Positions 53,101-64,000 of a stretch of DNA of 64,000 nucleotides are shown one piece after another (position 1 is the stretch's first letter; every line of letters begins with the position of its first letter). The stretch is taken from positions 496,001 to 560,000 of the forward strand of contig JACEFO010001274.1 in NCBI GenBank assembly GCA_015342445.1, given 5' to 3'. The translations under genes were made by a program, and so were the position numbers. Below the pieces are notes generated by a model. That model searched no databases, had not been told where the DNA came from, and saw only the letters and a program-made list of their open reading frames with translations. Origin of the DNA: Digitaria exilis (lineage: Eukaryota > Streptophyta > Magnoliopsida > Poales > Poaceae).

Positions 53101-54338
53101 GTCGTGGGGTTCTCCTGCTGCGGGGATGGCCGGGGTATAGGGCTCGACGTTGAGGTGGGTTCCTCGGTGTTAATGGCCGAGCGGTGCGGAAAAGTCTCGA
53201 TTCGCGGCGAGAGGGGCTCGATTCGAGCTGGGGATTGCTCGAGCAGCTGGCGGGGTGAGTGAGCTAGCTGCACGCGCGAGGGATTGGAACGGGGTGGAGG
53301 GATTCGTGGTTGATTCGAGGTTGCGGCGGGAAAGGTCGAGCTCGGCTCACGGTGTCCCGAGGTGGAAGACGACGGAGCGAGCGTGGGGAAAAGCAAATGG
53401 CTAAGTGTGGACTGAGGGGAAGGGTGTGTGAGCGCTCGGTGAAGGGTTTGGAGTGCGCTAGGGGCACTGAGCGGGCTCGGAGGTGTGTGTGCGCGTGCAC
53501 GGGACGTCATGTTGCTATTGATGGCGCGGAAGCTCGAGCAGAGCGCGGACGACTCGATTGGGCGAGGGAGATCGTCGCGTGGGGCAGTGGGAGATCGTCT
53601 ACAGGGCTCTTGGAGCGTAGCGGGACGGCATCTTCCGCGGGGAGGCGCTGCACGACGCGCGCGCGAGCGCGCGGCCACGGCGACGGCCGACCGCCATGAT
53701 GACGCTCCGCGGCGCGAGGCAAGACGGCTTGACGATGGCGATGCGACAGCTCAGGAAGGGCTGGACAAGTGCTAGGCGACAAGCGCCAGATTCCGCCGCG
53801 GCTCGGCCAGCTCGGCGCCGCCTACGCCGCTCGCCGGCCACGTGGCGGCCGAGCTCCGGCCAACGCAGGAGCGTGCCAGGGCACTGTTGGCGCCCCGTGG
53901 AGCTCCGTTTTCAAATTCGAATTTTCTCCAAAAATTTGAACTGAACTTGAAAAAGTGTGAAAATAAAAGTTGAAATTTGGGAGATGGGACACAACTTTCT
54001 TTTTGGGGTGAACCTGAAATTCCAAGTTTTTCGAGCTCAAACAACCCAAAAACAAAAAGGTGCCCAGAACGGTAATTCGAGTTTTTGAGGGACTAAACTG
54101 CAAACTTTTCAAAAGTTCCCAACAGTGCCTAGGGTTTATTTGTGATGACAAACAACTTTTATTTTTGGAGATTTTTAAGTTTAGTACAAAATTCTTGAGT
54201 TTTCAGTTGGTGCCAAACAACCCTTGTTTTTGGAATTTAAATTTGAATTTTTGATGGATTTTTGAATTTCAACCCATAATTCCCTTTTGCATTGATTTTA
54301 AATGTACTTTTTATCTTTTTGACATCTGAGATGTCACA
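50128..54338 (-). mobile_element. family-A solo LTR (4,211 bp), TSD GATCA
   Basis: Minus sense, from TGTGACATCTCAGATGTC (54338) to the GCCACA terminus (50128). Perfect 5-bp duplication GATCA lies at 50123-50127 and 54339-54343, inside LTR4 of the copia array. Very similar to the 5' LTR of A2, including the open block (about 51740-51570) and hairpin (50649-50670). It carries one more copy of a roughly 30-bp GCAGCGGAATTTAAAAGG repeat (50415-50465) than A2's LTR. It cannot be A2's own 3' LTR, because array sequence flanks it on both sides. Confidence 0.95.
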
Positions 54339-54343
54339 GATCA

Positions 54344-54404
54344 CATCGCATGCCTCAGATACTTGGAGCCTCCGGCCGCTTCGCAGATCACACGACTCGC
54401 TTCA
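54344..54404 (-). repeat. LTR4 of the array, right part, truncated
   Basis: 61 further bases of LTR4, ending ACTCGCTTCA(C) where intact copies continue GCGTATCTCG. The last about 160 bp of the LTR are missing; element A2 integrase sequence follows. Confidence 0.9.
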
Positions 54405-57400
54405 CATGATCACCAACTTCAAACTGAAGTGGCTTCCGCCGTTGATCAAAGTAACTCTTTTGCCGTGACTGGGCGGTTCTCCAATTTTCACGAACGATTC
54501 TAACCTTTTCTTCTGCTTCCTTTACAAGGTCAGGGTCATAGGTATACCTCTCGCCTGCCTGGGACCAACACAACGGGGTCCGGCATCTTCTACCACACAA
54601 GGCTTCGAAAGGTGCCATTTTAAGACTCGCCTGGTAGCTGTTGTTATAGGAGAATTCAGCCAGAGATAAACACTTCTCCCAATTCTTCCCATAATGAATA
54701 ACACAAGCTCGAAGCATATCCTCAAGTATTTGACTTACCCTTTCTGTCTGCCCATCGGTCTGAGGGTGATATGCTGAACTACGGATCAGTTTGGTGCCTA
54801 GGGACAGTTGCAATTGTTCCCAAAAGCGTGCTACGAATGGAGCACCACGATCTGAAATTATCGTCTTGGGTACCCCATGTAGACAAACGATCCGCTCCAA
54901 ATAAATCTCCGCGTATTTCTTAGCAGCATAAATGGTATTGACTGGAATAAAGTGTGCGGTCTTGGTAAGACGATCCACAATTACCCAAATAGAATCATGC
55001 CCCTGAGGGGTTCTGGGAAGTCCAACAATGAAATCCATGCTTATATCTTCCCATTTCCATGAGGGAATAGGTAGAGGCTGCAGCGTGCCCGCTACCTTCA
55101 AGTGGCTAGCCTTAACCCGCTGGCATGTGTCACATTCTGACACATATGTGGCAATTTCTCGCTTCATTCGAGTCCACCAAAAGTTTTGTTTCAAATCTTG
55201 GTACATTTTGGTGCTGCCAGGATGGATGGAAAATTTAGAGAGATGGGCCTCATCCATAATCTTCCTCCGGAGTTCCGTGTTTTTGGGCACCATGAGGCGA
55301 TGTCCAAACCACATCACTCCCTGCCCATCTAACCGGAAACACTTGTACTTCTCTTTCACCTTCTCTTTTGACAATTTCCTTTTAAGGATTTTAATGCTCG
55401 CGTCATTTAATTGGGCTACAACAATCTGATCGTGCAAGGTTGGTTCCACTGCAATATGGCTGAAGTACCCATGTGGAACAATCTCTAAATTGAGCTTAGC
55501 CATTTCATGACACAGGGTGTCAGCGTAGGACTCCACGGAAAGACAATGACACTGAGCCTTGCGGCTTAGTGCATCCGCAACTACATTAGCCTTCCCGGGG
55601 TGATAATGCACACTAAGGTCATAGTCCTTTGCTAACTCCAACCATCTTCATTGTCTCATATTCAAATGTGCCTGGGTGAAAACATATTTGAGGCTCTTGT
55701 GGTCTGTGTATATGTTGCATGGAACACCCATCAAATAGTGTCTCCACATCTTGAGAGCATGAATAACCGCTGCTAACTCAAGATCATGCGTGGGGTAGTT
55801 TTGCTCATGAGGCCTAAGTGCTCGAGAAGCATAAGCAATGACTCGGCTCTCTTGCATGAGGACACAGCCAAGTCCGGTGCCTGATGCATCGCAGTAGACA
55901 TCATAGGGCTTGGTGCAATCGGGCTGAGCCAAAACTGGGGCTGAAGTTAAATGTCTTCTCAAAGTATGGAAAGCTTCATCGCATTTGTCATTCCACTCAA
56001 ATTTGACTCCCTTCTTTAAGAGTTCGGTCATGGGCTTCGCAATCCGAGAGAAGTCCGGAATAAAACGGCGATAATAACCGGCTAAACCCAGAAAACTCCG
56101 AATCTCGTGGACAGAGGTAGGTGGTTGCCAATCCAACACCTCTTGCACTTTGGTTGGATCCACGGATATACCATCCTTGGAAACCGTGTGACCTAAGAAC
56201 TTCACGCTCTCTAACCAGAATTCACACTTGGAGAACTTGGCGTAGAGCTGGTGATCTCTCAACCTTTGAAGAACAGTGCAAAGGTGCTCGGCATGCTCTT
56301 CCTCATTCTTAGAATATATAAGAATGTCGTCAATGAAAACCACCACAAACTTGTCTAGCTCTGACATGAAGACCGAATTCATGAGGTACATGAAGTAGGC
56401 TGGGGCATTGGTGAGTCCAAAAGACATAACCAAGAATTCATAAAGCCCGGAACGTGTAGAAAAGGCAGTCTTTGGAATGTCACAAGGCCTGATTTTTATT
56501 TGGTGATAGCCAGAGCGAAGGTCAATCTTGGAGAACACTCTGGCGCCAGCTAGTTGGTCAAACAAGATGTCAATACAGGGAAGTGGGTACTTGTTCTTAA
56601 TAGTTACCGCATTGAGAGGCCGGTAATCAATACACAACCTCAAGGAATGGTCCTTCTTCTTCACAAAGATAGCGGGACATCGCCAAGGTGATACACTGGG
56701 ACGAATGAAACCCTTGTCTAGCAGTTCTTGGAGTTGAATTTTTAATTCAGCCAGTTCATTGGGTGGCATTCTATAGGGTCTCTTTGATATGGGTGCTGTG
56801 CCAGGTTGAAGTTCAATCACAAATTCAATGTCCCTATCCGGCGGCATCCCAGGTAAGTCATCCGGAAATACATCGGCATACTCACAAACCACCGGAATGT
56901 CCTTTAGTTTGGTTTCTACCATTGTATAAGCACACGCATTGGCGCAAGTCCGTTGTGGCAGATATAGCACACTAGGGCCATGCGTAGGCGAGTTTATTTC
57001 AACAACTCGTTCCGCAACATCTAGCACAACCTTATGTTGAGTCATCCAATTGGCTCCTAACACAATGTCAATTCCTTCCATACCAAGCAGAATTAAATCA
57101 GTAGGAAATGTTTTACTTCCCAGCCTGATTGGAACTTTTCGGGTGACTTGGTTGGATGCAATTTTACCTCCCGCAGTTGATATCACATAAGATGACTTGG
57201 TATGGTACGATTTTAGTCCGCATTTCACATGAAACCTTGTGCTTATAAAACTATGCGTTGCCCTGGAATCAAACAATATCACAGCAGGTTGAGTGCAGAT
57301 AGGGAAGGTACCAGTCATGTCTGGGGCTCCCTCGGGTAGGTCGGCCAAAGTGGTGTAGTTGAGCCGTCCTTGCCGAACCTGCACGCGCTGCTGCTGCTTG

Positions 57401-58479
57401 CCCTTGCCTTGCTGATTTCCCGGGCGCTGGTTCTGCTGCTTGTTCTGCGGGCAATCCTTGATAAAGTGATCTTTACTTCCACACTTGAAGCACTGATAGC
57501 CGGCTCCAGGGCGAGCTGGCTGCTGTGCATTCTGTCTTGGTGCCTGCTGCTGCTGCGGCGGTGGAGGGAAACGAGGCGCGTTAGGCTGTGGCGGCCTAGC
57601 AACCCATCCACCTCCCTGAGGTGCCCTAGACTGTCCCTGCGGTGCAGCCGGGGGAACCAAGCAGAACCTCTGTGACTGCGCGCTCGACGGTCCAGCGGGA
57701 GTCTTCCTTTTCTTCTCCGCCTTGTGCACCATATTGGCGTCTTCCTGGGCAATGGCAAGGTTCACAAGATCGCCGTACGTGGCATCACGGGTGGTGGCCA
57801 ACTGTGCCTTCAACTTGGTGTTCAGGCCACGTCGGAACCTCTCTAGTTTCTTTTCGTCAGAGTCGGCGTGATGACCCGCATAAGGGCACAGACCGTTGAA
57901 GGCCTGGGCGTACTGGAGCACTGTGCGGGTACCCTGGGTCAGCGCCAAAAATTCATTCAATTTCCGCTCTACCAGACCGGCCGGAATGTGATGAGCCTTG
58001 AATGCAGCCTTGAACTCATCCCATTCAACCACATGACCCTCCTGCTGCAGGGCCAGGTAGTTCTCCCACCATAGGAGAGCTGGGCCGCGGAGCTGCTGCG
58101 CTGTGAACACGACCTTGCGGTTGGGGGTGCAAGGCGTCGCCAGGATGGTGAACTTGGACTCGATGGCTCGAATCCAGGTGTCGGCCTCCAAGGGCTCATC
58201 AGCTCGTGAGAATATCGGCGGGTGCGTTGCCAGAAAATCCTCGTATCTGGCCACCTGAGGCTGAGGGGCCCGTTGACCTCCCTGCTGAAGCATCTGCTGC
58301 TGCATCATTTGCTGCTGATGCTGCAGGTTCCGGAGAATCTCCGTTTGCGTGGCATACAGCTGCTGCCACGTCGGAGGTTGCTGCGGAGGAGGAGGTGGCG
58401 GTGGCTGTTGCTGCCCCTCTGGCCCTTGCTGGTTAGCGTTGGAGCCACTAGCATCGTGACCGCTGCAGGTGATTGCCAT
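54405..58479 (-). pseudogene. gag-pol of A2, nonsense codon and altered protease site, truncated
   Basis: Same polyprotein as A1. The first 943 codons (58479-55651) run from Gag through the zinc knuckle (C330, C333, H338, C343), protease, RT (FIDD 715-718) and RNase H. TGA at 55648-55650 (CGG in A1) ends the frame inside RNase H, and the rest (55641 down) is open through the integrase core to the truncation at 54405. The protease catalytic motif reads DSR instead of DSG (codon 406, 57262-57264). Both defects are of transition type; the stop needs two base changes. It could supply Gag, but not a working protease or integrase. Confidence 0.92.
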
Positions 58480-59097
58480 CTGCAGTAGGTACTTGTATTA
58501 GCCACATTTCATAAGCTTGCATAATGAATGACAAGATAGAACGTGACAATATATTGAAGTGTACTGCGCAGAATGACAAGTCAGCACGCAGTCCGGGAGA
58601 AACATCATATCTCCCAACAGGAAACAAGTGAAATGCTCCAATTCGGTCAGTAGCTTGAAAATTTCATTTTCTACAACTTTCATGTTGGGCTCGGATTCAA
58701 ATTCGGACTGGAACTAAGCCGAAAAATTCAATCTTTAGCTCTCTGTGTTTGCTGTTTTTCAGCAGGCCGAGCTGTAGTGTTTTGGTTGCCATTTTTATTT
58801 CGCTTAACCAATGGGGTTGCAATTTGGTGATCATTTTGTTTGACAATTTCCAAACAACTTTGTAGTTCACATCACAGCCCAGAAATGAATGGAAAACCCA
58901 TCAATAATTAAAACAAGGTTAGCTGCAGAATGTTTTCAACACAGCTATTACAACTTCAACAAGTTTTGATCACACATCCACACCTTTAAATTACATTGCC
59001 ACCAAAAGATAAAAGGGGGAACTCAACTCCATCTAGCCTATTACAACATGAAGCCAAAATCTAGGCCTAGCGGAGGAGTAAACTTGCTACTACCACA
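58480..59097 (-). other. spacer between ORF0 and gag of A2
   Basis: Counterpart of 4154-4770. Keeps CTACTGCAG directly before the gag ATG and CTAAT upstream (58499-58503 region). No coding frame supported. Confidence 0.6.
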
Positions 59098-59985
59098 CTA
59101 AAAATCATCTAAGTTGTTAGCGGTAGCCTCGCTGCCCATAGGAGAAGGTGGAGCTGGAAGGGGCGGCATGTCATCCTCGGTGTCCATGTCGGAATCGGGG
59201 GCCTCTCCTTCACCATCCCCTCCTTCTTGCTCAAGAAGGTGCTGAGCGTCATGGGCGGCAAGCATAGCATTTGCATGCTCCAAGGTACCGTGTACCTCCT
59301 CAAGCTCATCCCTTGTCTGTGCTAACTCATTTTGGGTGTTGTTGTGTGCAATGTGGAGGTCATTCAATTGCCTCTCCAAGTCGGCAATCATGGCATCCCT
59401 TGTGGTCACCTCAATGGACAAGGAGGTCCTCTCAACCCCTATGTCACGGGCACGGGCGGACATGTCCATGGCAAGATTGAGCATCTCGCTCTGCGACCGT
59501 CCAAGAAGTGCCTGCAAACGGTGATACGCCCGTATCCACCTCATCATCAGCGCGGCTGCAGCGACGGGGTTCTCCGCCATCCTCAAAGGGGAGCTAAGGT
59601 AGCGTCTCATCCAGTGGGGGTCATCCGGCTGAGTCGGTGGGAATAATCCAAGCAACTGATGCTCAACCAACTCCTGGTTCTGAGCAACAAAAGAGCTAAT
59701 GCCATTCAAGGCGGCTAGCTCACACGTCGTCTCCATGTGGTGTCCGTGAACTTCCACCGTCCAGGTGGGGGAGCTAGGACACGGCGGGTGGCGATATACC
59801 ACCAATCGCACACGGGAACGAGTCACACCGCGGTCTCGGATAATAGTCCTCTCATACTGTGGCGGTGTAGGGTAGTCAAGCGCCTGTAAAACCGACCACA
59901 AGATGCTAGGGAAGCCTTCCCATCCCAAGCAATCAGAGAAGGACACGTCATTGGGGTAGCTGGCCAGATCAGCGAGAGCGTCCAT
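59098..59985 (-). CDS. ORF0, extra protein upstream of gag (A2)
   Basis: Intact 295-residue frame, start MDALADLASYPND at 59985, same end NNLDDF. The frame extends upstream to 60009, but the upstream residues do not match A1. Seven residue differences from A1, most conservative, none in the tryptophan positions or acidic tail. Intact here although gag-pol of the same copy is broken. In the 3' half of the gene I count about 20 base differences from A1, about four of which change an amino acid (hand count). No known domain recognised; coiled coil about 190-255 and acidic tail about 253-273 by inspection. Confidence 0.8.
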   Translation of the reverse strand: MDALADLASYPNDVSFSDCLGWEGFPSILWSVLQALDYPTPPQYERTIIRDRGVTRSRVRLVVYRHPPCPSSPTWTVEVHGHHMETTCELAALNGISSFVAQNQELVEHQLLGLFPPTQPDDPHWMRRYLSSPLRMAENPVAAAALMMRWIRAYHRLQALLGRSQSEMLNLAMDMSARARDIGVERTSLSIEVTTRDAMIADLERQLNDLHIAHNNTQNELAQTRDELEEVHGTLEHANAMLAAHDAQHLLEQEGGDGEGEAPDSDMDTEDDMPPLPAPPSPMGSEATANNLDDF

Positions 59986-60025
59986 TCTGAACCAAAAGAA
60001 AAAGGGCAAGGTGAGAACCGGTTAG
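59986..60025 (-). promoter_or_regulatory. putative 3' splice acceptor in front of ORF0 (A2)
   Basis: Branch-like CTAAC (plus 60021-60025), then TTTTTCTTTTGGTTCAG, then A and the ATG. Matches the A1 site apart from one extra base before ATG and small tract changes. Confidence 0.5.
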
Positions 60026-60793
60026 CGCCAAGAAAACAAAAACAGATTCTGGACAGTGTAGTAAAAATTATAAAACTCGAAATCTACAAGCTCAAAAATT
60101 CCCAAGTTTGACCAGGACATTGTTTAAATAATTCCTAACAAGTTTCATGTTGGAGGTTTGAGCAGAAACTGTCGTTAAGATGGTGTAAAAATTCAATTTT
60201 TTCTCACTGTCTCCAGATATTTCCAGCAGACAGGGGGTTACCATTTTTAGCATATCTCCAGTTCTACTGAACCATTTTCGTTGAAATTTCTTCAGCATAT
60301 ACTTCATAATATTTGTGACAACTTTCATGTTGAACACTTTTTCATTTGACAGAGTTTTCAGTTTCGAATTAACGGTGCAAACAGACTGGTCTCAGCAGGA
60401 TTTTTGGGTTGTGATTTGAATTTTGACGGCGGTTCGATTTGGCCATGTGTTAAAATTCGATATTAATTCAGTGAGATGCAATGCATGAGCGGCCTATTCG
60501 TTCTCACCATCACACGTGCCAATAAACTTTTGGCCTATGAAGTTAGTGCCGGTGGCTAGGCAATATCCGTCTCTCCCTATATTATCTAGCCGAACTTTTC
60601 TAACCGTTTCAACATACGGATTCGCGGTTAGTGTACCTGCAGAAAATTCCATTCCAGAGCATGTATAATCAACCTTTCGTGCCAGCACTCACGAAAGCGT
60701 CTCCATTCATTACCACCCACTATAGAGGTGGCACCCGAACGTTTAACATTGAACGGGCAATGTTCATATGTCACCAAGGCAACATATTGACAA

Positions 60794-61000
60794 TTTCATA
60801 CGCTATTTCATGAGCGTATTGACTTTATGCCGCCATCATATTTGCATATGATGCCGTGGTACGCTACAGCAATCGCCGTACCTTGCGCCCACCATGCTAT
60901 TCTAGTTTCATACGCCGTCACAGCGTATTGACTATGTGCCGCCACTATATTTTCATATAGTGCCGTGGTACGTTACAGCAATCGCCGTACCTTGCGCCCA
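60794..61000 (-). repeat. tandemly duplicated two-hairpin module in the A2 leader
   Basis: Same 112-base period as in A1 (units start 60794 and 60906). In unit 1 the first stem has changed loop and shortened to ATACGCT/AGCGTAT, and the second stem CATCATAT/ATATGATG is unchanged. Unit 2 keeps ATACGC/GCGTAT and CACTATAT/ATATAGTG. Confidence 0.8.
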
Positions 61001-61232
61001 CAATTGCGTAAAGTAATGACAGAATGAAATGTGCTGGAAGTCAGTATAATATACTATTTGCCACCTATCATATCGTGATCCCTTAACCCACATAGGCTTC
61101 ACGCTCTAGGTAACATCCTTAACGGTCCTATTAATAACCTTCCTTCGCAAAGCGCGTCGGAAGCACGAGTTGGCAATTTTTATTCAAAAATGTTTATTAA
61201 AGGTTTGTTGCTCTCTCCGGTGCGCTGCTTCG

Positions 61233-61244
61233 GCTCTGATGCCA
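61233..61244 (-). other. primer binding site (iMet tRNA type), A2
   Basis: Minus strand TGGCATCAGAGC, two bases from the LTR, identical to A1. Confidence 0.85.
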
Positions 61245-61246
61245 GC

Positions 61247-64000
61247 TGTGGCGGACCACTCCGAAATTATTCCAAGTTAAGTACCTCGGGACCACTAATC
61301 AAGTAGTCAGGCACTTAATCCGGAATAAGCTGGAGCGCCGTCGGATTAAACCCGATTAACCACGTTCTTTTTCCCGATCGAAACAACAGCACGCCCACAC
61401 GAAGGTGAGTTCCAGAGATTACAACATTCCACAAATTAACTTACACAAATAGGTATCACAAAGTTATTACAAACCAAGTTCAAATTTAAATCAGAGTATT
61501 TAAGTCTTGCAGCGGAAATTAAAGTTCATTGCAGCGGAATTTAAAAGGTTCATAGCGGCGGAAGAAATCTAACGACGATACAAATAACACCATGATGAAG
61601 CCTGCCATGGTGCTACTCCTCCCGATCCTCGGCAGAGGACGGAACCCATTCGATATGCCAGCCAGGGGGAACCTGGGCAGGCCAAGTCAAAGCATCGACG
61701 GCCACATCCAACATGGTACCTGTAAATCAATGCCACAAGCAAGGCTGAGTATACTAATACTCAGCAAGGCTTACCCGTCGGGTGAAATCTACATCACCGA
61801 CATCTAGACAATGAGAGGCTTTTGGCTGGTGGGTTTGTTTGCCAAAAAGCAACTAAGAGTAGGTCCTTGCTTTCCAGTTTTAGCATCATATTCTAGCAAA
61901 TTGAACCATTCTAGATTAGCATCCTCTCTAAGCATACAAGTGGTGCAATACAATTTAATTCATAGAACAAGTTTATCAATCTCAAAGTTCCACTTGTTAC
62001 TCAATGTAGCATGGCGGTCAAGCAGTCTCATTAACCGCGAGAAGCGGACAGTTCGAACCGAATTTCTGCTACCTGGCCAGGGAAAACCCAACATACACGG
62101 ATACTATGCTTGCTATAAAAGGTACAAGCGTTTCCCAACCTTTCCCATCGATCCACAATTCGGAACCGGGTCCATTTCCTTAGGATAAAGGTTTACTGCT
62201 TCACTCACAGTCTCACGCATATATCGACAACTGTACGGCAGGGGAAAACAAAGTTTCCAAGAAGAGATGGCTATCGGCCCTAGCTGCTTCGATCTGGTAC
62301 CGGGCTTACCCGGCTCCCATATACCGGCATGCATGTGGTACGTTCAAAAACTTGACACACTCATCCATACATTTCGACCTTAGATCAATTATCATACACG
62401 GACGGGAGATCTACATCTATCATCCTGCCCGTCAATCCTTATGATTCCAACATAAGTAAAGACAAGCAATTCCTATGTCTCGCGAGTGACAGGAAATCAC
62501 TCGACTTGTAACGGACCTAAAGCAATGCCCTATCGATCCTTTCATACTAGTGTTGCAAGTCATAGGTACTAGGAAATGTGCAGCTAAGGTATTCAATCAA
62601 CTCCTTGAAACGTAAATGCACACGCATAGGCAATTCATAAGTGCATAATTTGTAAAGGTTAGGTTATGCTCCGGGGCTTGCCTTCTTGCTCAAGCTGGGG
62701 GTTAGCCTCGGGGTTGGTCGTTCCTGCACCGGCACCTTCCTCCGGGACTTCTTCCTCGTCAGCGGGGATGAGGTGGTAGTTGCCGTCCGGGATAGCGCCT
62801 TCTACATGAGATGCATAATTTAAGGTGGCTGCCTATTGATCCTAAGCATTAAGGCTTTGAAGGCCATATTCACCTAGACATGCTTAAGCACTACTATTTT
62901 CTTCACAAAAACAGGGTGTAGGTGTGGAAAATTTTTATTTGACTTCGATGGTGATTGTGTACATATATAAAAGAATTCTATTTATTACCTCACAATTTAG
63001 GGTGCTGTTCTGGAATTTCAGATTCCACCTATTTTATTTTAACTAACTAACAAAAAGGTTTATTCTTTTATAAAAATCAATTTCCATCTAGATTACTTCT
63101 CATTTTTGTTTCTTCTTTTCTGCTCATCATTTTTATCCATAAACTTTATGACAGCTACTGGAGTATAAGAGTTAAGCTCACTCCAAAATTTAGCTAAATC
63201 TGAGCTACACATAATTTATTAAAAATAAATCAAGCAGCTGCCAGCAGAAATGAATTAAATTCATATAAAATCGAAAATTTATCTAACTCAGGAGACTTTC
63301 CTACCAAAGCTAGTCATAAGCATGAGGAGGGCTCTGGCCAAGTGGTGGCTCAAAATAACCCTTGGACAGTCCTCAATAAGTTTCTATGCAAAAACACATA
63401 TTTATTTATTTGCTAGTCTAAACAGAGCAAAAATTAAGTTTTTCATTTTTAACAGATGTGCTAACAAGTTTCTAGGTCTCTGGAGCAAAGAGGTGATTTT
63501 TCACTGCATAGATTATTTTTAATAATTTCTATACTGCAAAAAGACAGGAAACACAATTTAATTCATAACTGGAGCTACACTGCATATTTTTAGGTCCCCT
63601 TTGGACACAAGCTGTCCAAAGTCACTACTAACAACATATCCAAAGATCAACCCTAGCGGGGCTCTGGATTTGAAATGGTGCATAAGTTTCAATTTCCACA
63701 GTTTGAATTTTAATTCAAAAACGGTTCATCAAAAGTACACACATGCCTAAAGGAGATTGGAGGGAGTATTTTTGTGCATTTTTCTGATTTTTTTACGATT
63801 TTTAACGGATTTTACAAGATTCGGGAAAAATTAGATCTAGGGTTAAGAATCTTTTTACGCAGGGAACCCTAGAACTTTCAAAACTTTACGAACAAGTCCC
63901 TGGTTTTTGCGCAGAGGACCCTAGAACTAAAAGGGGAACGCGAACGAGTCCTTGGGCTCGTCGGCGTTGTTACGCCGGCGAAACGACGGCGAACTGGGTC
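61247..64000 (-). repeat. 5' LTR of A2, partial (2,754 bp seen)
   Basis: The U5 side of the family-A LTR, running out of the window in the GC-rich block just past the donor region. Contains the hairpin at 61744-61765 and the open block at about 62835-62665. Closely matches 50128-52900. Confidence 0.93.

Larger units (their letters stand above)
45653..54404 (-). mobile_element. head-to-tail array of a gag-only copia element (TR-GAG type)
   Basis: Order on the plus strand: LTR1 45653-46043, unit 1, LTR2 46703-47303, unit 2, LTR3 48229-48825, unit 3, LTR4 49752-50127 plus 54344-54404. The repeat period is 1,526 and 1,523 bases. Each internal unit has a PBS-like TGGTATTCAGAGCC, a Gag frame and a PPT (AAGGGGGAAA in units 2 and 3), with no pol. 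Adjacent units share one LTR, the structure made by unequal recombination between LTRs. LTR ends are TGTTAGAGG and TCCCAACA. The array is cut at 54404 and joined to element A2. Confidence 0.9.
54405..64000 (-). mobile_element. Ty3/gypsy element A2, truncated at 3' end
   Basis: Second copy of family A with the same parts as A1: gag-pol (54405-58479), ORF0 (59098-59985), leader with duplicated hairpin module, PBS 61233-61244 and 5' LTR from 61247 to beyond the window. The 3' end (integrase C-terminus, chromodomain region and 3' LTR) is missing at the join with the copia array. Confidence 0.92.

Noticed and set aside
50128..54338. 3' LTR of element A2
   Set aside because: Array LTR4 sequence with a perfect GATCA duplication lies on both sides, so it is an independent solo LTR.
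1..64000. Bacterial-style features (operons, RBS, CRISPR arrays)
   Set aside because: Splice signals, plant retrotransposons and composition show a plant nuclear sequence. The spaced repeats at 24681-25180 and 33700-34141 lack CRISPR repeat-spacer regularity and cas genes.

Overview
The window is plant nuclear DNA, almost certainly from a grass. It is a heterochromatin-like pile of nested transposable elements, and I could not support any intact host gene. Chromovirus-type Ty3/gypsy polyproteins with very long LTRs, an iMet-tRNA primer site, SIRE-like and gag-only copia elements, hAT and CACTA-like DNA elements and a tRNA-derived SINE-like piece together fit a Poaceae genome. The grass assignment is inference from element types; no species-diagnostic gene is present.

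Layout. 1-11046: minus-strand gypsy element 'A1' (gag-pol open to the window edge, an extra ORF0 upstream of gag, structured leader, PBS, complete 4.1-kb 5' LTR). It is inserted into a plus-strand chromovirus 'B' (11047-12893, pseudogene from RNase H to chromodomain). Next come a complete opposite-sense LTR (12894-15792) and the 3' part of a plus-sense LTR (15793-17146 and 21359-21482). That LTR fragment is split by a family-A solo LTR (17147-21353, TSD GTTGT). 21483-25430: decayed sequence plus a truncated SIRE-like copia element (gag pseudogene, PBS, 1.5-kb LTR with palindromic repeats). 25431-29517: a possible orphan first exon, a hAT-type MITE, a Ds-like element and degenerate repeats. 29518-35757: a copia-like solo LTR (TSD GCCTA) split by a 5.7-kb solo LTR (TSD AAAGC) carrying two minisatellites. 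35763-37433: CACTA-like repeats with a SINE-like insertion. 37440-40517: an LTR fragment inside a Tat-like gypsy gag, the Tat-like LTR, a transposase pseudogene and the start of another LTR. 40518-45652: more LTR pieces. 45653-54404: a head-to-tail array of gag-only copia units (LTR-gag-LTR-gag-LTR-gag-LTR), whose last LTR holds a further family-A solo LTR (50128-54338, TSD GATCA). 54405-64000: a second family-A element 'A2', cut at its 3' end by the array and leaving the window inside its 5' LTR.

How the parts work together. A1 and A2 share one plan (minus strand): LTR, iMet PBS, a leader with a duplicated two-hairpin module, ORF0 (295 residues, coiled coil plus acidic tail), then gag-protease-RT-RNase H-integrase. 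Splice-acceptor-like sequences lie directly in front of both the ORF0 and the gag start codons, which suggests differential splicing of one transcript. A2 carries a nonsense codon and a lost protease catalytic glycine; A1 has neither in the visible part. The long LTRs of several related families share a gene-like internal plan (GC-rich block, GT donor, AT-rich stretch, short conserved open block, second donor-like site, hairpin, acceptor-like CAG). These are the signals I would follow up first.
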